Notes: generated from the letters alone by a model not told the origin. A DNA stretch of 64,000 nt from Ligilactobacillus araffinosus DSM 20653 (GCF_001435375.1 NZ_AYYZ01000025.1:62001-126000); one strand, 5' to 3'. Counted from the stretch's first letter, positions 51,114 to 60,568 are shown. A program made the numbers and translations.

Positions 51114-51485
51114 TTAGCCCTCCTTATTAGCTGCTGTTAAGCCATTAACTGTTGCTTGTAGGGTTGCAACTTGTTTTGTCAGCATACTAATTTGTGCTGA
51201 GCTTGTCTTTTGCTGTTGTGCCATTTGTACAGTTAATTGAGCAACTTGAGCATCAACACTCATAGTATCTGAGTTTAAATCATTTTTTTGTAAATATTCT
51301 TGAGCTTTTTGGTTACTTGCTTCCAGTGTGTTAGAAACAAGATTACCTTCATCATCTAAAATCATTGGTGTGTAACATGGTCTAGGAAGTTCTTTTAATT
51401 CTCCCTTTTGAAGTTGGTAATTATCATTAACTGGAACTACTTCAAAACCTGTTGCACTATCAGCTTTATAACGAAAAATATCCAT
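51114..51485 (-). CDS. small baseplate-associated protein with C-terminal coiled coil
   Basis: A 123-residue protein. The N-terminal half (FRYKADSATGFEVVPVNDNYQ, ELPRPCYTPMILDDEGN) looks like a compact beta domain. The C-terminal half (about 60-118) is a Q/A/T-rich coiled coil (SAQISMLTKQVATLQATVNG). Proteins like this sit between baseplate upper protein genes and xkdX in lactobacillus phages; the role is probably structural. AGGAGG precedes the ATG. Confidence 0.6.
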   Translation of the reverse strand: MDIFRYKADSATGFEVVPVNDNYQLQKGELKELPRPCYTPMILDDEGNLVSNTLEASNQKAQEYLQKNDLNSDTMSVDAQVAQLTVQMAQQQKTSSAQISMLTKQVATLQATVNGLTAANKEG

Positions 51486-51499
51486 TAATAACTACCTCC

Positions 51500-52744
51500 T
51501 TAGAATATCGCTGTAAAACGAACATAACCTTTACCTGAAACTCCAGATACATTATCGAGGTATAAATTACCTGACCCATCAACATGGAAATTAATACTTC
51601 CTGCTTGTCCGTTCATGAATATTGCTACTGACGTACCAGGGTTATTAACAAACATGTCGGTATTAAAGTTAGCAATCGGTTTACCAACATCTGAGGTATC
51701 TAAGTTCAGGGCAAAACGCATAATGTACATAGGGAAATCTACACCGCAACCGATATTAATTCGAGTAGCCCAAAGCCACCAAGTTCTGTTACGGTCGCTA
51801 GGATTATTTGCGTTCCCAGTAGCATTAAGTAACATGTTATCGCTTGCTGGTAAATTAACAGCGTTCAATAATTGACTAGCTCTGAAATCGCCAAAATCAG
51901 TTGTATTAGGCAACGATACTTGACCTGTTGCTGTAAGGTTTCCTGTTGTTTCACCATTGCTGGTAATATCTCCTGAAACTGAAAGACTACCTCCAACACT
52001 AGCACCATTAGCAATTTCAGCACTATCAGCGGTAATTCCACCGTTAAAGTGTTGTTTATTCGTCCAAGTATTTTCTTGTTGTAAACACTTTGTAAATTGA
52101 CTAGCAACATAGCCTTCTGCGTCTGCTACATATTGGTTCATTAATGCTTTAAGTTGGTCTGCGCTTTCAGAAAGATTGTTTAAAGTCTTTAATTCAGAAT
52201 TAATTTCAGCTTCTACTTTAGCTTTCCAGTTTTGGTATTCAGAATCATATGGTTCAATACCCTTATTCAAATCAATAGCTAAGTTAGTAGCACTTTCCGT
52301 AACATTAAAGAATTGGAAAGGACTTTTAAGAACTTCTCCTGTATTTGAATTAGTGATAGTAAATTGGAAACGATATGGACCAACTGCTTGGAACATTCCT
52401 AAAGGTAAAGCAAAGTTTACAAAAGCAGGAGATGAAGTATTTAATTTTCCAGTAACACTAAAGCCTGTTGTCATGTCTGGGTATTTACCGTCCATAGAAA
52501 TCGTAAAGCCGTTTAATTGGAGTGGTTGTCCTCCTCTTACGAATTGCAAAGGAATTATCTTATTTGATTCGTCAACAGTTGCATTAAAAGCGTCAGTTAA
52601 ATCAAAGAAATACTTTCCCGGTTGGTCAATGTCGATTTTGAAATATTGTAATTTTCCGTTCTTATATACTGCATTACCACTTTCAACAGCGTTCACTTCT
52701 TGATAATCAGCACCAAGAACATTATTTAATAAATCATCAGCCAT
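51500..52744 (-). CDS. BppU-type baseplate / tail fibre protein
   Basis: A 414-residue protein. The N-terminal baseplate domain (about 1-155) has YFKIDIDQPGKYFFDL, IIPLQFVRGGQPLQLNGF and PYRFQFTITNSNTGEV. A helical stretch (about 160-225) is followed by a repetitive beta region (ITADSAEIANGASVGG, LSVSGDITSNGETTG, LTATGQVS) typical of trimeric fibre shafts, and a C-terminal head (about 290-414). Probably a receptor-binding fibre subunit. First gene in its unit, behind a CGTTATAG element. Confidence 0.78.
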   Translation of the reverse strand: MADDLLNNVLGADYQEVNAVESGNAVYKNGKLQYFKIDIDQPGKYFFDLTDAFNATVDESNKIIPLQFVRGGQPLQLNGFTISMDGKYPDMTTGFSVTGKLNTSSPAFVNFALPLGMFQAVGPYRFQFTITNSNTGEVLKSPFQFFNVTESATNLAIDLNKGIEPYDSEYQNWKAKVEAEINSELKTLNNLSESADQLKALMNQYVADAEGYVASQFTKCLQQENTWTNKQHFNGGITADSAEIANGASVGGSLSVSGDITSNGETTGNLTATGQVSLPNTTDFGDFRASQLLNAVNLPASDNMLLNATGNANNPSDRNRTWWLWATRINIGCGVDFPMYIMRFALNLDTSDVGKPIANFNTDMFVNNPGTSVAIFMNGQAGSINFHVDGSGNLYLDNVSGVSGKGYVRFTAIF

Positions 52745-52753
52745 TATTTTTAG

Positions 52754-52784
52754 CCTCCTTAATTGTTAATCTGTATCTATAACG
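52754..52784 (-). promoter_or_regulatory. CGTTATAR element with 31-bp leader, copy 3
   Basis: CGTTATAG at 52784-52777 (minus strand) behind T7 plus 5 nt. The 31 bases 52754-52784, from the element through the Shine-Dalgarno, are identical to those before the tape measure gene (60262-60292). Confidence 0.7.
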
Positions 52785-52790
52785 GAACTA

Positions 52791-52818
52791 AAAAAAGACT
52801 AGGAAAATTCCTAGTCTT
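52791..52818 (-). terminator. terminator after the GH43-like gene
   Basis: AAGACTAGG (52795-52803) pairs with CCTAGTCTT (52810-52818), 9 bp extendable, followed on the minus strand by TTTTTTTAG. Confidence 0.88.
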
Positions 52819-52824
52819 AATTAG

Positions 52825-54126
52825 TTATCCTACTTGGTCTACTTGACCTTTTATCCAACTAAAATTATCTCTTACCCATTTCCAAAAGTTATTTACTTCT
52901 AACTGGTTAAAGTCAATTCCTGTTGGTAGTGTTGGTGGAATACAAGTATAGTCATAATCTGTAACTCTGTAATCATCTACCATCTTTGGTATTTGTTCTA
53001 ATAGTATCTTTGCATTATTAATAAATTGTCTGTATGCTAATCTATTTACCTCACTATAATTAGTAGCGTTTAATTTGAATGTTAATGGTTCTAAAAAGCT
53101 GTTATCTGAGTTATTCCATTCAGTGATAAAGTTATTAACCACTACATAGTTGTTTCTATTGGTTGGATAAAAGCTATTTATATCCCCGTCCCAAAGATTA
53201 ATAATTGATAAATCAGTTGTTGGTTTATCAGGTTCATCAGGTGTAGTAGGTTTATCATTACTTGGAGGAGTTACTGGGGTATTAGGTGTACTTGGTGTAC
53301 TATCTTCTTCAAACTTAATATCTCCTATATATAATGGTGTGTAATGTCTCATCGTAACATCTGCATTACATCTTTCCATATTCGTCCAAGTAACTAAATC
53401 ATCACTTTCTGCTCTATATACATCTCTATCACTTTCATTCTCTCCCTTATTCCACGGGTCAGAATACAGATAGTATTTACCATTTACTACTAACATTTCA
53501 GGAGCTTCATTCCAAGTATAACCTGTACTATTAGTTAAACTCATGATATTAGTTTCAACTTCATCATAAGGACCCAGAATATTACTTGATTTAAACAAGT
53601 GTAGTTCCTGAGTTGGTGTACTTGTCTTACTACACCATAAGTAATAATAACCGTTGATATAGTTAATGTTAGGGTCGATATATCCACCACTAGCATTTAA
53701 AGTAATATCATGTCTTACAGCGTCTATCTGGTATCTGTCAGGATAGAACCTAGAAGCATATAGTTTAAACTCAGAATAATCAACGTCTGTTTCACTTCCG
53801 CAATAAATGAACCACCAATTACCATTATTATCTTGGTAAAATTCACTAGCCCAAAGGTTTTTTAATCCCATATTAGGACATTGTACTTGCGTAAATGTTT
53901 CAAAGTCTTTTGTATGGTTTACATAAGTTCCTGTACAAGTCCAAAACTCTCCATTAATGTATGCTAAGCTTGTATCTCTCCAACCAAAGTTATATGCTTT
54001 TAAATCAGTCCAATTAACACCGTCATTACTTCCTACTAAATGACTGTATACAGGTTGAGGAAAGCCGACTGCATGGAATGGCATTCCAACATACTTATAA
54101 TTTTTAATATCAGTAATTAAACTCAT
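52825..54126 (-). CDS. GH43-like beta-propeller protein in the tail module
   Basis: A 433-residue protein. Residues 1 to about 275 look like a five-bladed GH43-type propeller, with repeated blades ending in NGxYYLW-like motifs (YINGEFW, NGNWWFIY, YINGYYYLW, VNGKYYLYSD). A plausible catalytic set is visible: D51 in WRDTSLAYINGEF (base), D151 in IDPNINYINGYYYLW (pKa modulator) and E207 in NEAPEMLVVNGKYYL (acid). A linker rich in P, T and D (about 278-310) joins a C-terminal alpha domain (about 315-433) of a kind attached to phage tails. It may trim arabinose- or xylose-type side chains of a surface glycan; the substrate is unknown. Confidence 0.72.
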   Translation of the reverse strand: MSLITDIKNYKYVGMPFHAVGFPQPVYSHLVGSNDGVNWTDLKAYNFGWRDTSLAYINGEFWTCTGTYVNHTKDFETFTQVQCPNMGLKNLWASEFYQDNNGNWWFIYCGSETDVDYSEFKLYASRFYPDRYQIDAVRHDITLNASGGYIDPNINYINGYYYLWCSKTSTPTQELHLFKSSNILGPYDEVETNIMSLTNSTGYTWNEAPEMLVVNGKYYLYSDPWNKGENESDRDVYRAESDDLVTWTNMERCNADVTMRHYTPLYIGDIKFEEDSTPSTPNTPVTPPSNDKPTTPDEPDKPTTDLSIINLWDGDINSFYPTNRNNYVVVNNFITEWNNSDNSFLEPLTFKLNATNYSEVNRLAYRQFINNAKILLEQIPKMVDDYRVTDYDYTCIPPTLPTGIDFNQLEVNNFWKWVRDNFSWIKGQVDQVG

Positions 54127-54140
54127 TTTTTATACCTCCT

Positions 54141-55559
54141 TTAAATTAAGTAACTAAAGTTCCCTGTTGCTGGGTTATTCAATTCTGTAACTACTTCATT
54201 CTGCAAACTATAAATACTCTTAATATCGAATGTATCGGAAATCGTGTAATTAATAATGTAGTTAGTTCCATTCTCATTAATCACTAGCGAACCATTAATC
54301 GTATTAGCAGGAACAAAGCCACTAGGAACATTAAATGTAGTTTCATTTGCTACTAAATCCTTAAAGTTACAGTAAACATATACGACACCTGTATTTAATG
54401 TATAGGTAATTGTTCCATTATCAGTAGTTACTGTTTGTGTCTGTTGTTTCAAAGCACTATTGATTTTATTGATTTCATCTTGATTACTTGCGATTGCCGA
54501 ACTAATAGTAGTGTTGATATTAGTTGTTGTATCTACATGACCTGATAAAGCATTTTGTAGACTATTGTTGTAGTTAAGAATAGTCTTTGCTGTATTATCT
54601 AGTTGAGCTTGCGATTGTTGAGTATCAGATAAAGGATATAAAGTAACTTGAGTTACAGTAACCTTAGTTGTTAAGTTTAGTTCAGGAATAATAAGCGTTC
54701 TAATTTCCCCTGTATCAATATCTTCATTATTTGCGTTAAACTGAACTTGAATACTAAGACTTGGTTCAGGTTGAAGTTGTGATTGTGCATATTGCCTCAT
54801 TGCATCAGCATTATTAAATCTATTGTCTGATACTGGTTGCCCCTCATACACTCCATACTTATTTATACTTTCATCATTAGTAACATAGAAAGGATTAAAA
54901 GCAGGTTTACTATTTTCATCTCCACTATTATCTGAAATACAATAAAGTTTATTTACTAGGTTAGTAGAATCATAAGTTAATTGAACTTGGTTTGTGTTCC
55001 CTAAATAAGTAATAACATTGCCTTTATCTTGATAATAGTCATCAGAGCTATATACAATTATCTTCTTATTATCGAAAGTAATAATTGCATTACTCCAAGT
55101 GCTAGTTATTTTAGAGAGCATGTCTTGACCGTTTGCATTACCTAAGTTTTCTATCTGTTGGTTATCAAAACTACCTCTAACTTCCCAAGTATAACCAAAA
55201 GAATTACCATTCAAGTAAAAGCTAAGAACGTCATTAACAGAGTAGGTTTTAGTTCCTGTATTAACATTATGCTGAAATACTCTTTGAACCTCATACCCAA
55301 TATGAGTAGCTGTAACTTGAGTTGTGTTAAGGCTATTAGCGTAAGTCGGTTGAATTTGTTTAATAATAAATTCCTGACCTCTCCAAAGAATACTGTTTTG
55401 AGCTTGTAATAAACTAAAAGCAACACTCTTATCGTCATAGGCGTTAAATTGTAACTGCCATGATTGATTTACTGTTTTTGTAACTTGGAAACTATCAATT
55501 AAGACAGAGTTAAGAGGTTCAGCATAATCTTTGTTTTTTACTATGATTTTATCTTTCAT
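54141..55559 (-). CDS. tail-associated protein Tal (prophage tail endopeptidase family)
   Basis: A 472-residue protein with the N-terminal gp27/Tal-like hub fold (SVLIDSFQVTKTVNQSWQLQF, WRGQEFIIKQIQP, TATHIGYEVQR). A helical region (about 310-365) and a C-terminal beta domain follow. It forms the tail tip below Dit. No clear peptidase domain is visible, so it may be structural only. It lies between Dit and the GH43-like protein in the same unit. Confidence 0.82.
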   Translation of the reverse strand: MKDKIIVKNKDYAEPLNSVLIDSFQVTKTVNQSWQLQFNAYDDKSVAFSLLQAQNSILWRGQEFIIKQIQPTYANSLNTTQVTATHIGYEVQRVFQHNVNTGTKTYSVNDVLSFYLNGNSFGYTWEVRGSFDNQQIENLGNANGQDMLSKITSTWSNAIITFDNKKIIVYSSDDYYQDKGNVITYLGNTNQVQLTYDSTNLVNKLYCISDNSGDENSKPAFNPFYVTNDESINKYGVYEGQPVSDNRFNNADAMRQYAQSQLQPEPSLSIQVQFNANNEDIDTGEIRTLIIPELNLTTKVTVTQVTLYPLSDTQQSQAQLDNTAKTILNYNNSLQNALSGHVDTTTNINTTISSAIASNQDEINKINSALKQQTQTVTTDNGTITYTLNTGVVYVYCNFKDLVANETTFNVPSGFVPANTINGSLVINENGTNYIINYTISDTFDIKSIYSLQNEVVTELNNPATGNFSYLI

Positions 55560-55573
55560 AAGCTAAACCTCCT

Positions 55574-56422
55574 TTAGGCGATATAAACGAATGGAAAGCT
55601 AAATACAATATCACTGGTATTAGCTCCTGTTATTTCAAAGTTGTTATCGCCTTTATCTAATTTAATATGACCAAAATTAGTATCTTTGGAGCATGGAGTA
55701 CCATTAAGAGAACTTGTAACTCCATTAATCAATAAAGTATCTGAACCATTACCTGATTTGTTATAGCTCCAAGTAGAACCATTAGTAGTATTTTTAATAG
55801 TTATGTTATTCCCTGTGAACTTTACAGAGATTGAAAGTTTATCATTCTGTAAGTAAGGGTTAATATCAATATCACTTGGATTGTATACCGTAAACTTATT
55901 AGAATTAGTAAAATGATACTTTAACTGCTTATCACTAGGGATATTCATTCCATAAGACCAGTTATCATTCTCATTAACGTTTACTATTTCATCACTAGGA
56001 GCGATTGAATAAGCTAAGCCACTAGGATTATCTAAAGGAACAGTAAATACTGCCCCTGCACTTCCTACCTTACTTGGAGCAATACTAAATGGCATCGCAC
56101 GGGAATAATAGACTTTGTTAGGGGCTGTGTTACAGCGTATTCTAATAACTTCCTTTGTCATGAAAAATCTATAAATATCATGCTTTGCTAAGTCTAAATC
56201 TTTCCAATCTTTGAAACGTACTAAAAACTTTAGATTAATTGTTGTCTTATCAAATTGTGAAGTAGTATAAATACTTCCATTAACCCCTGCCATGTTTTGA
56301 TATGTATTACTAAAAGCAGGTGTTGTATCTAATTCAACAAAATGTAAGTCTGGAGTAATTGTATTAATATCAATTTCATCTTGGTTTCCTATCTTTACTT
56401 TAAGCCAATAATCATTTAACAT
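55574..56422 (-). CDS. distal tail protein Dit
   Basis: A 282-residue Sipho_tail family protein: the N-terminal ring domain (about 1-140, with AGVNGSIYTTSQFDKTTINLKF and FMTKEVIRIRCN) and a C-terminal galectin-like domain (about 150-282). Dit forms the hub joining the tail tube to baseplate proteins. It follows the tape measure gene as usual. First gene of a unit: CGTTATAA and AAGGAGG precede its ATG. Confidence 0.88.
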   Translation of the reverse strand: MLNDYWLKVKIGNQDEIDINTITPDLHFVELDTTPAFSNTYQNMAGVNGSIYTTSQFDKTTINLKFLVRFKDWKDLDLAKHDIYRFFMTKEVIRIRCNTAPNKVYYSRAMPFSIAPSKVGSAGAVFTVPLDNPSGLAYSIAPSDEIVNVNENDNWSYGMNIPSDKQLKYHFTNSNKFTVYNPSDIDINPYLQNDKLSISVKFTGNNITIKNTTNGSTWSYNKSGNGSDTLLINGVTSSLNGTPCSKDTNFGHIKLDKGDNNFEITGANTSDIVFSFPFVYIA

Positions 56423-56451
56423 GTCGAAACCTCCTTATTAATTTTCTAAAC

Positions 56452-56459
56452 TTATAACG
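56452..56459 (-). promoter_or_regulatory. CGTTATAR element, copy 4 (Dit unit)
   Basis: Minus strand CGTTATAA after T7 plus 4 nt; a 17-nt leader follows before GGAGG. Confidence 0.65.
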
Positions 56460-56463
56460 GAAT

Positions 56464-56490
56464 AAAAAAAGAGAGCCTTTCAGCTCTCCT
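56464..56490 (-). terminator. terminator after the tape measure gene
   Basis: GAGAGC (56471-56476) pairs with GCTCTC (56483-56488), followed on the minus strand by TTTTTTTATT. Confidence 0.82.
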
Positions 56491-56494
56491 TTAA

Positions 56495-59400
56495 TTAAAT
56501 TGATTGATAATTGTTAATGGTTTGGTCTCTATACATTTGTTGGTATAAACCATTTGTATTAATACCATTACTTGACTTAGCAAAACCATTACTATTAGTT
56601 GTAATCAGTTGAGAAAGTAAGCCAATCATTGTATCTAATTTCTGTTCTAAGCTACCATTATTAGTATTAATAGTAGTGTTAATTCCTGCTTGTCTATTTA
56701 GTTTATTTACTGTTTGTGTAAGTAAACTTAATGCTCTACCTTGTTTTTCAGATGATAGAGGTATAACGACTTCTGGTTTGTTATGTTCGGCAATTTGTCC
56801 AAAGCTCCATTTATCAACAAAGCCACCGTTTTCCCAACCGTGTCCATTACCAATGTTACCCCAACCACCTTCTCCACCGTGGTCAAGACAGTAGATAGCA
56901 GCCATAATCTGGTCTAAACCTGAATAGATATTATTGTGTCCTGGTCTACTCCATGCCGCGAATGTAGAAGGTACGAATTGAAGAAGTCCTTGAGCAGGTG
57001 TTCCTCTAAGGTTATTAATATCTCCAATGTTACCTTGATGAGCATTAGGGTTACCTCCTGATTCAGTAGCAATTTGTCTTAACAACTTTTGTACTTTCCA
57101 GTCAGGTGGGTTGTCTTGTCCTAAATTCTTAAAGGCTTCAATGATAACAGGTTTCCAACGTTGAACACCTGCGCCTCCAGGGTTATTAGCTGAACCATAA
57201 CTAACTCCATTACCGCCTGTACTTTCCATTGATTTCTTGAAGTCCTCTGCCATTTTCTTTAACCATTTTTCGGCTTGCTTAGCAAAGAAAGTAGGCGCAT
57301 GAGATATTAAAGTACTTGCAAACTTGATACCTGTATTAACATGGAGATATTTCTTCAATACCTTTTCCATGAACTTAATAGGGTGTGAGATAATATCTCC
57401 AATATCATCAAGAATATCTTTACCTTTATCGAAAATCTTTTCAAATAAATTCTTGTTGTCTGTACCATCTTTGAAATGAGGAATATTCATCATTTCAGCA
57501 AGTGCCTTTGAGTTTTCCCCGTCTAAGATTTGTGTACCTTCTGGAAGATAAGTAATAAGGTCTCTTTGCTTTGGAAATGCTCCAACACGTCCATCAGGAG
57601 TAGCAAACATTTCACGATAGTTAGAAGTCCCTGAGTCGTTTACCACTGCCATTGTGCCACCACCAACAGTACCACCTTTTGCAAAGTGTACTAATGGAAT
57701 CTTAAAGCCTTTCCATTTTGAAGCACCAAACTTATCCAAGACCCAGTTTACACCGTCTTTTACTCCATCAAGCATTGAGTTAATTGGTTTGATAACATTA
57801 TTAACCATATCCGAAACATTGCTACCAACACTCTTTACAGCTGACTTTATACCATTAATAATGTTACTCCAAAGCCTATCCCAAGCATTTTTAATCTTAT
57901 CTAATGCTCCACCTGTCATACTATTAAGGTTGTTGTACATATCAGAGAACATTGATTTAGCATTAGAAACTAAGTCTGAAATCCTTGATTTAACATTATC
58001 TTTCATGTTGTTAAATCTATCAGTAACTCTATCTCTTAATGAACTAGCTTTATCAGTAAGAGAGCCTTTCATATCTTCAAACTTGGATTTACAGCTTTCT
58101 TTCATATCCTCGAACTTATCTTTAGCTTGGTCTTTAAGTTCATTGAATTTAGCTGATACTTTACTCTTGAGGTCATTGGCTTTATCTTTGATTGAAGATA
58201 CCATATCCCCAAACTTATCTCCTAAGTGTGAGCAAGCGTCCTTAAAGTCGTTAAACTTCTCTTTTACGTTACTTACCATTTCCTTAACAGCTTTAATTAC
58301 TGTTCTTAGGACATCACAGAATTTATTGAACTTTTTACAAATATCAATAACTAAATCAGCAATAAATCTAATTGCTACTCCAAGTACACTACCCAAAACA
58401 TTGGAAATAACCTTTACAATAGGAGCTAAGTTATCTAAGGTCTTTTTAAACGTACCTGTATTCTTGGATAATTTATCAAAACTATCCTTGACTGCATTAA
58501 TAATAGGTTTTAATCCCGATAAAGCAGACTCTCCTACCTTTTTCATTGAATTAAACATAGGAGTTAATTTTTGGATAGTTGGTCCTAAACCTGCAATGGC
58601 TTTACCTGCGGTATCTCCAAAGTTTTTAAAGTTTGAAGATAACTTATTAATATTTCCACCGATACTAGAACCTGTTAAGTTCTTTGATAGTTGGTCGAAA
58701 CCTCCAATGATAGAAGTAAGAGCTGCAACACTTCTGTTTTTCAAGTTAGCCATTGCTGTACCAATACCATCAGTAGCCTGCTTTGCTTGTTCATGGAAAC
58801 CATTAGCACCTTTATCTAGTTCTTGGAATTTTTGGTTTAATTGGTCCATGGTAATTTCGCCTGATTGCAACTTCTTGTACAATTCTTGAGTTGAACCTGA
58901 GGCGATACCAAAGCTCTTAGCTACCTTTTGGAGTGAGGCAGGCATGGTTTCCTGTAAGGTTTTCCAAGATTGAAGGTCTACCTTACCTGAACTCAACATC
59001 TGTGTGTATTGTTGTAATCCACGGCTTGCGTCCTCTGAACTTGCATGACTAGCAAGGAAAGCATCATTTAATGCTAAGGCACTCTTAGCAGCGTCATTAG
59101 CATTTTTGCTCATAGGTAGTAGTTTTTCACTTGCCTGTGCTACATCTTGTAATGAAGTAGGTAATCCATCTACTCCCTGTTTCAAGGTTTCCATTGATTT
59201 CTTAGAGTCGTCTGCACTAGCTCCCATTGATTGAAGAACTTTAGGGAAGTTGTTTAAGGTATCGTATCTTTCAAAACTAGCATTAAGATTATCTCCTACT
59301 GCATTCAGTCCTGCCATTGCAATATTAGCTATTCCTGCTCCAATAGCTGAACCTTTTATAGCACTGGTAAAGGTCTTAATTCCAGAAGTAGCTTTTTCAG

Positions 59401-60253
59401 TATTAGCTTTAATGGTTGTTGTTACTGATTTTGGTATTTTATGATAACTCTCGCTAAGGTCATTTGTTTTGTTCTTAGCCTTTGCCATATCAGTAGCGGT
59501 TTGATTTAATCTTGTTTGTTGTTTAACTAAATCACTATTAACACCACTAATAGCTGATTTAAGGTTATTCATTTTTTGCTTTTGTTCAGTATAAGCATCA
59601 CTAGCTTTCCCTGAACTTTGAGCAATATTATTTAACTCTGCTTGAGCTTTCTTATATGAAGAATTAAGGTCGTTTAACTTTGTTCTTAATTGACCTAATT
59701 CAGTCTCCTGTATCTCATACTGTTGTTTGAGGTTTGAATAAGCGTTTTTAGATTGCTTAATCTCTTCTTGGTTAGCTTGCCATTCTTTACCTTCTGCTCT
59801 TAATCTTTCTACAAGGCTTTGAGATAACCTTTGTTGTTCTGAATAAGATTGTCTTAATTTTGCTAATCCACTATCATAATACTGTAATGATTTTTCAGCT
59901 TTATTAATCTGATCGTCATAACGTCCAATAGTTGTAATTGTTTTATTGATTTGTGTTTGATATTTTTGATATTCGGTTGAGCTTTCGCCTAATCTATCTT
60001 TAACATCGTTTTGAGCTTGTTTTAAAAGTTTTAATTTTTCATAGTAACCATTTTGAGTTTCTGTAAGTCTTGAGATTTTTGTTTGTAAAGCATTAACATT
60101 ATCTCCAGTAGACTTAAATTCTTGTTCTTGTTGTTTAAGAATGGATACTGTACTGTTAATATCATTATTTAACTGACGCACACTCTTACTTGCTTCAGTA
60201 GTATCCATTTTAATCTTAGTGCTAAGTACACCAGCAACTTTTTCGCTTGCCAT
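56495..60253 (-). CDS. tape measure protein with C-terminal lytic transglycosylase domain
   Basis: A 1252-residue protein that sets tail length. Residues 1 to about 290 are coiled coil. A tape measure N-terminal domain follows (about 300-500, FERYDTLNNFPKVLQSMGAS, LQETMPASLQKVAKSFG). Then come hydrophobic segments and a striking amphipathic repeat region (about 640-810) of KFNDFKD/KFEDMKE-type units. The C-terminal part has a soluble lytic transglycosylase domain: IATESGGNPNA (catalytic glutamate about E1064), GLLQFVPSTFAAW and YCLDHGG. The domain probably opens peptidoglycan during DNA entry. It is a one-gene unit between two terminators. Confidence 0.95.
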   Translation of the reverse strand: MASEKVAGVLSTKIKMDTTEASKSVRQLNNDINSTVSILKQQEQEFKSTGDNVNALQTKISRLTETQNGYYEKLKLLKQAQNDVKDRLGESSTEYQKYQTQINKTITTIGRYDDQINKAEKSLQYYDSGLAKLRQSYSEQQRLSQSLVERLRAEGKEWQANQEEIKQSKNAYSNLKQQYEIQETELGQLRTKLNDLNSSYKKAQAELNNIAQSSGKASDAYTEQKQKMNNLKSAISGVNSDLVKQQTRLNQTATDMAKAKNKTNDLSESYHKIPKSVTTTIKANTEKATSGIKTFTSAIKGSAIGAGIANIAMAGLNAVGDNLNASFERYDTLNNFPKVLQSMGASADDSKKSMETLKQGVDGLPTSLQDVAQASEKLLPMSKNANDAAKSALALNDAFLASHASSEDASRGLQQYTQMLSSGKVDLQSWKTLQETMPASLQKVAKSFGIASGSTQELYKKLQSGEITMDQLNQKFQELDKGANGFHEQAKQATDGIGTAMANLKNRSVAALTSIIGGFDQLSKNLTGSSIGGNINKLSSNFKNFGDTAGKAIAGLGPTIQKLTPMFNSMKKVGESALSGLKPIINAVKDSFDKLSKNTGTFKKTLDNLAPIVKVISNVLGSVLGVAIRFIADLVIDICKKFNKFCDVLRTVIKAVKEMVSNVKEKFNDFKDACSHLGDKFGDMVSSIKDKANDLKSKVSAKFNELKDQAKDKFEDMKESCKSKFEDMKGSLTDKASSLRDRVTDRFNNMKDNVKSRISDLVSNAKSMFSDMYNNLNSMTGGALDKIKNAWDRLWSNIINGIKSAVKSVGSNVSDMVNNVIKPINSMLDGVKDGVNWVLDKFGASKWKGFKIPLVHFAKGGTVGGGTMAVVNDSGTSNYREMFATPDGRVGAFPKQRDLITYLPEGTQILDGENSKALAEMMNIPHFKDGTDNKNLFEKIFDKGKDILDDIGDIISHPIKFMEKVLKKYLHVNTGIKFASTLISHAPTFFAKQAEKWLKKMAEDFKKSMESTGGNGVSYGSANNPGGAGVQRWKPVIIEAFKNLGQDNPPDWKVQKLLRQIATESGGNPNAHQGNIGDINNLRGTPAQGLLQFVPSTFAAWSRPGHNNIYSGLDQIMAAIYCLDHGGEGGWGNIGNGHGWENGGFVDKWSFGQIAEHNKPEVVIPLSSEKQGRALSLLTQTVNKLNRQAGINTTINTNNGSLEQKLDTMIGLLSQLITTNSNGFAKSSNGINTNGLYQQMYRDQTINNYQSI

Positions 60254-60261
60254 ACTCTTGA

Positions 60262-60292
60262 CCTCCTTAATTGTTAATCTGTATCTATAACG
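60262..60292 (-). promoter_or_regulatory. CGTTATAR element with 31-bp leader, copy 5 (tape measure)
   Basis: CGTTATAG at 60292-60285 (minus strand) after T6 plus 5 nt. The 31 bases through the Shine-Dalgarno are identical to 52754-52784. Confidence 0.7.
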
Positions 60293-60310
60293 ATTTGAAA
60301 AAAGGAGGAT

Positions 60311-60338
60311 AAAAAAAGAGAACCCGTTAAGGTTCTCT
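60311..60338 (-). terminator. terminator after the tail chaperone genes
   Basis: AGAGAACC (60317-60324) pairs perfectly with GGTTCTCT (60331-60338), followed on the minus strand by T7. Confidence 0.88.
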
Positions 60339-60343
60339 ATGGT

Positions 60344-60568
60344 TTACATTAAATCTAGTAATTTTCTAGGGTCGTCAATAACTTCATCATTAGCGACTTG
60401 TTCATCGTCCATTCCTAGAATTTCCATTAACAAGTAATAATCTTGATTTTCTACTTGGTCTAAAGTCCAGTTAAGATTAGTTATTGCTTGCTTTTCAAAT
60501 ATCAAGAAGTCCTCATAAGTTTTTCTCATCTTCATGTGTAACATATGAGGACTTGTATTATTTTCTAC
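60344..60568 (-). CDS. T part of the GT tail assembly chaperone, made by -1 frameshift
   Basis: A 74-codon frame with no Shine-Dalgarno of its own. It begins in the -1 phase exactly at the slippery site in the end of the G gene (VENNTSPHMLHMKMRK) and continues YEDFLIFEKQAITNLNWTLDQVENQD to the stop. Its position after G and before the tape measure, its size, and the conserved need of siphoviruses for a G/GT pair identify it as the T extension. It binds the tape measure protein and recruits tail tube protein. Confidence 0.82.
   Translation of the reverse strand, partial: VENNTSPHMLHMKMRKTYEDFLIFEKQAITNLNWTLDQVENQDYYLLMEILGMDDEQVANDEVIDDPRKLLDLM

Noticed and set aside
57654-58889. A 411-codon open frame on the plus strand opposite the tape measure gene
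   Set aside because: It lacks a convincing ribosome-binding site, has a leucine/serine-rich composition typical of the complement of a coiled-coil gene, and is fully covered by the clear tape measure frame.
60344-60544. Independent gene starting at an internal ATG (66 codons) after the tail chaperone G
   Set aside because: No Shine-Dalgarno precedes that ATG, and the same frame runs back without a stop into the A AAA AAG slippery site, so a frameshift extension explains it better.
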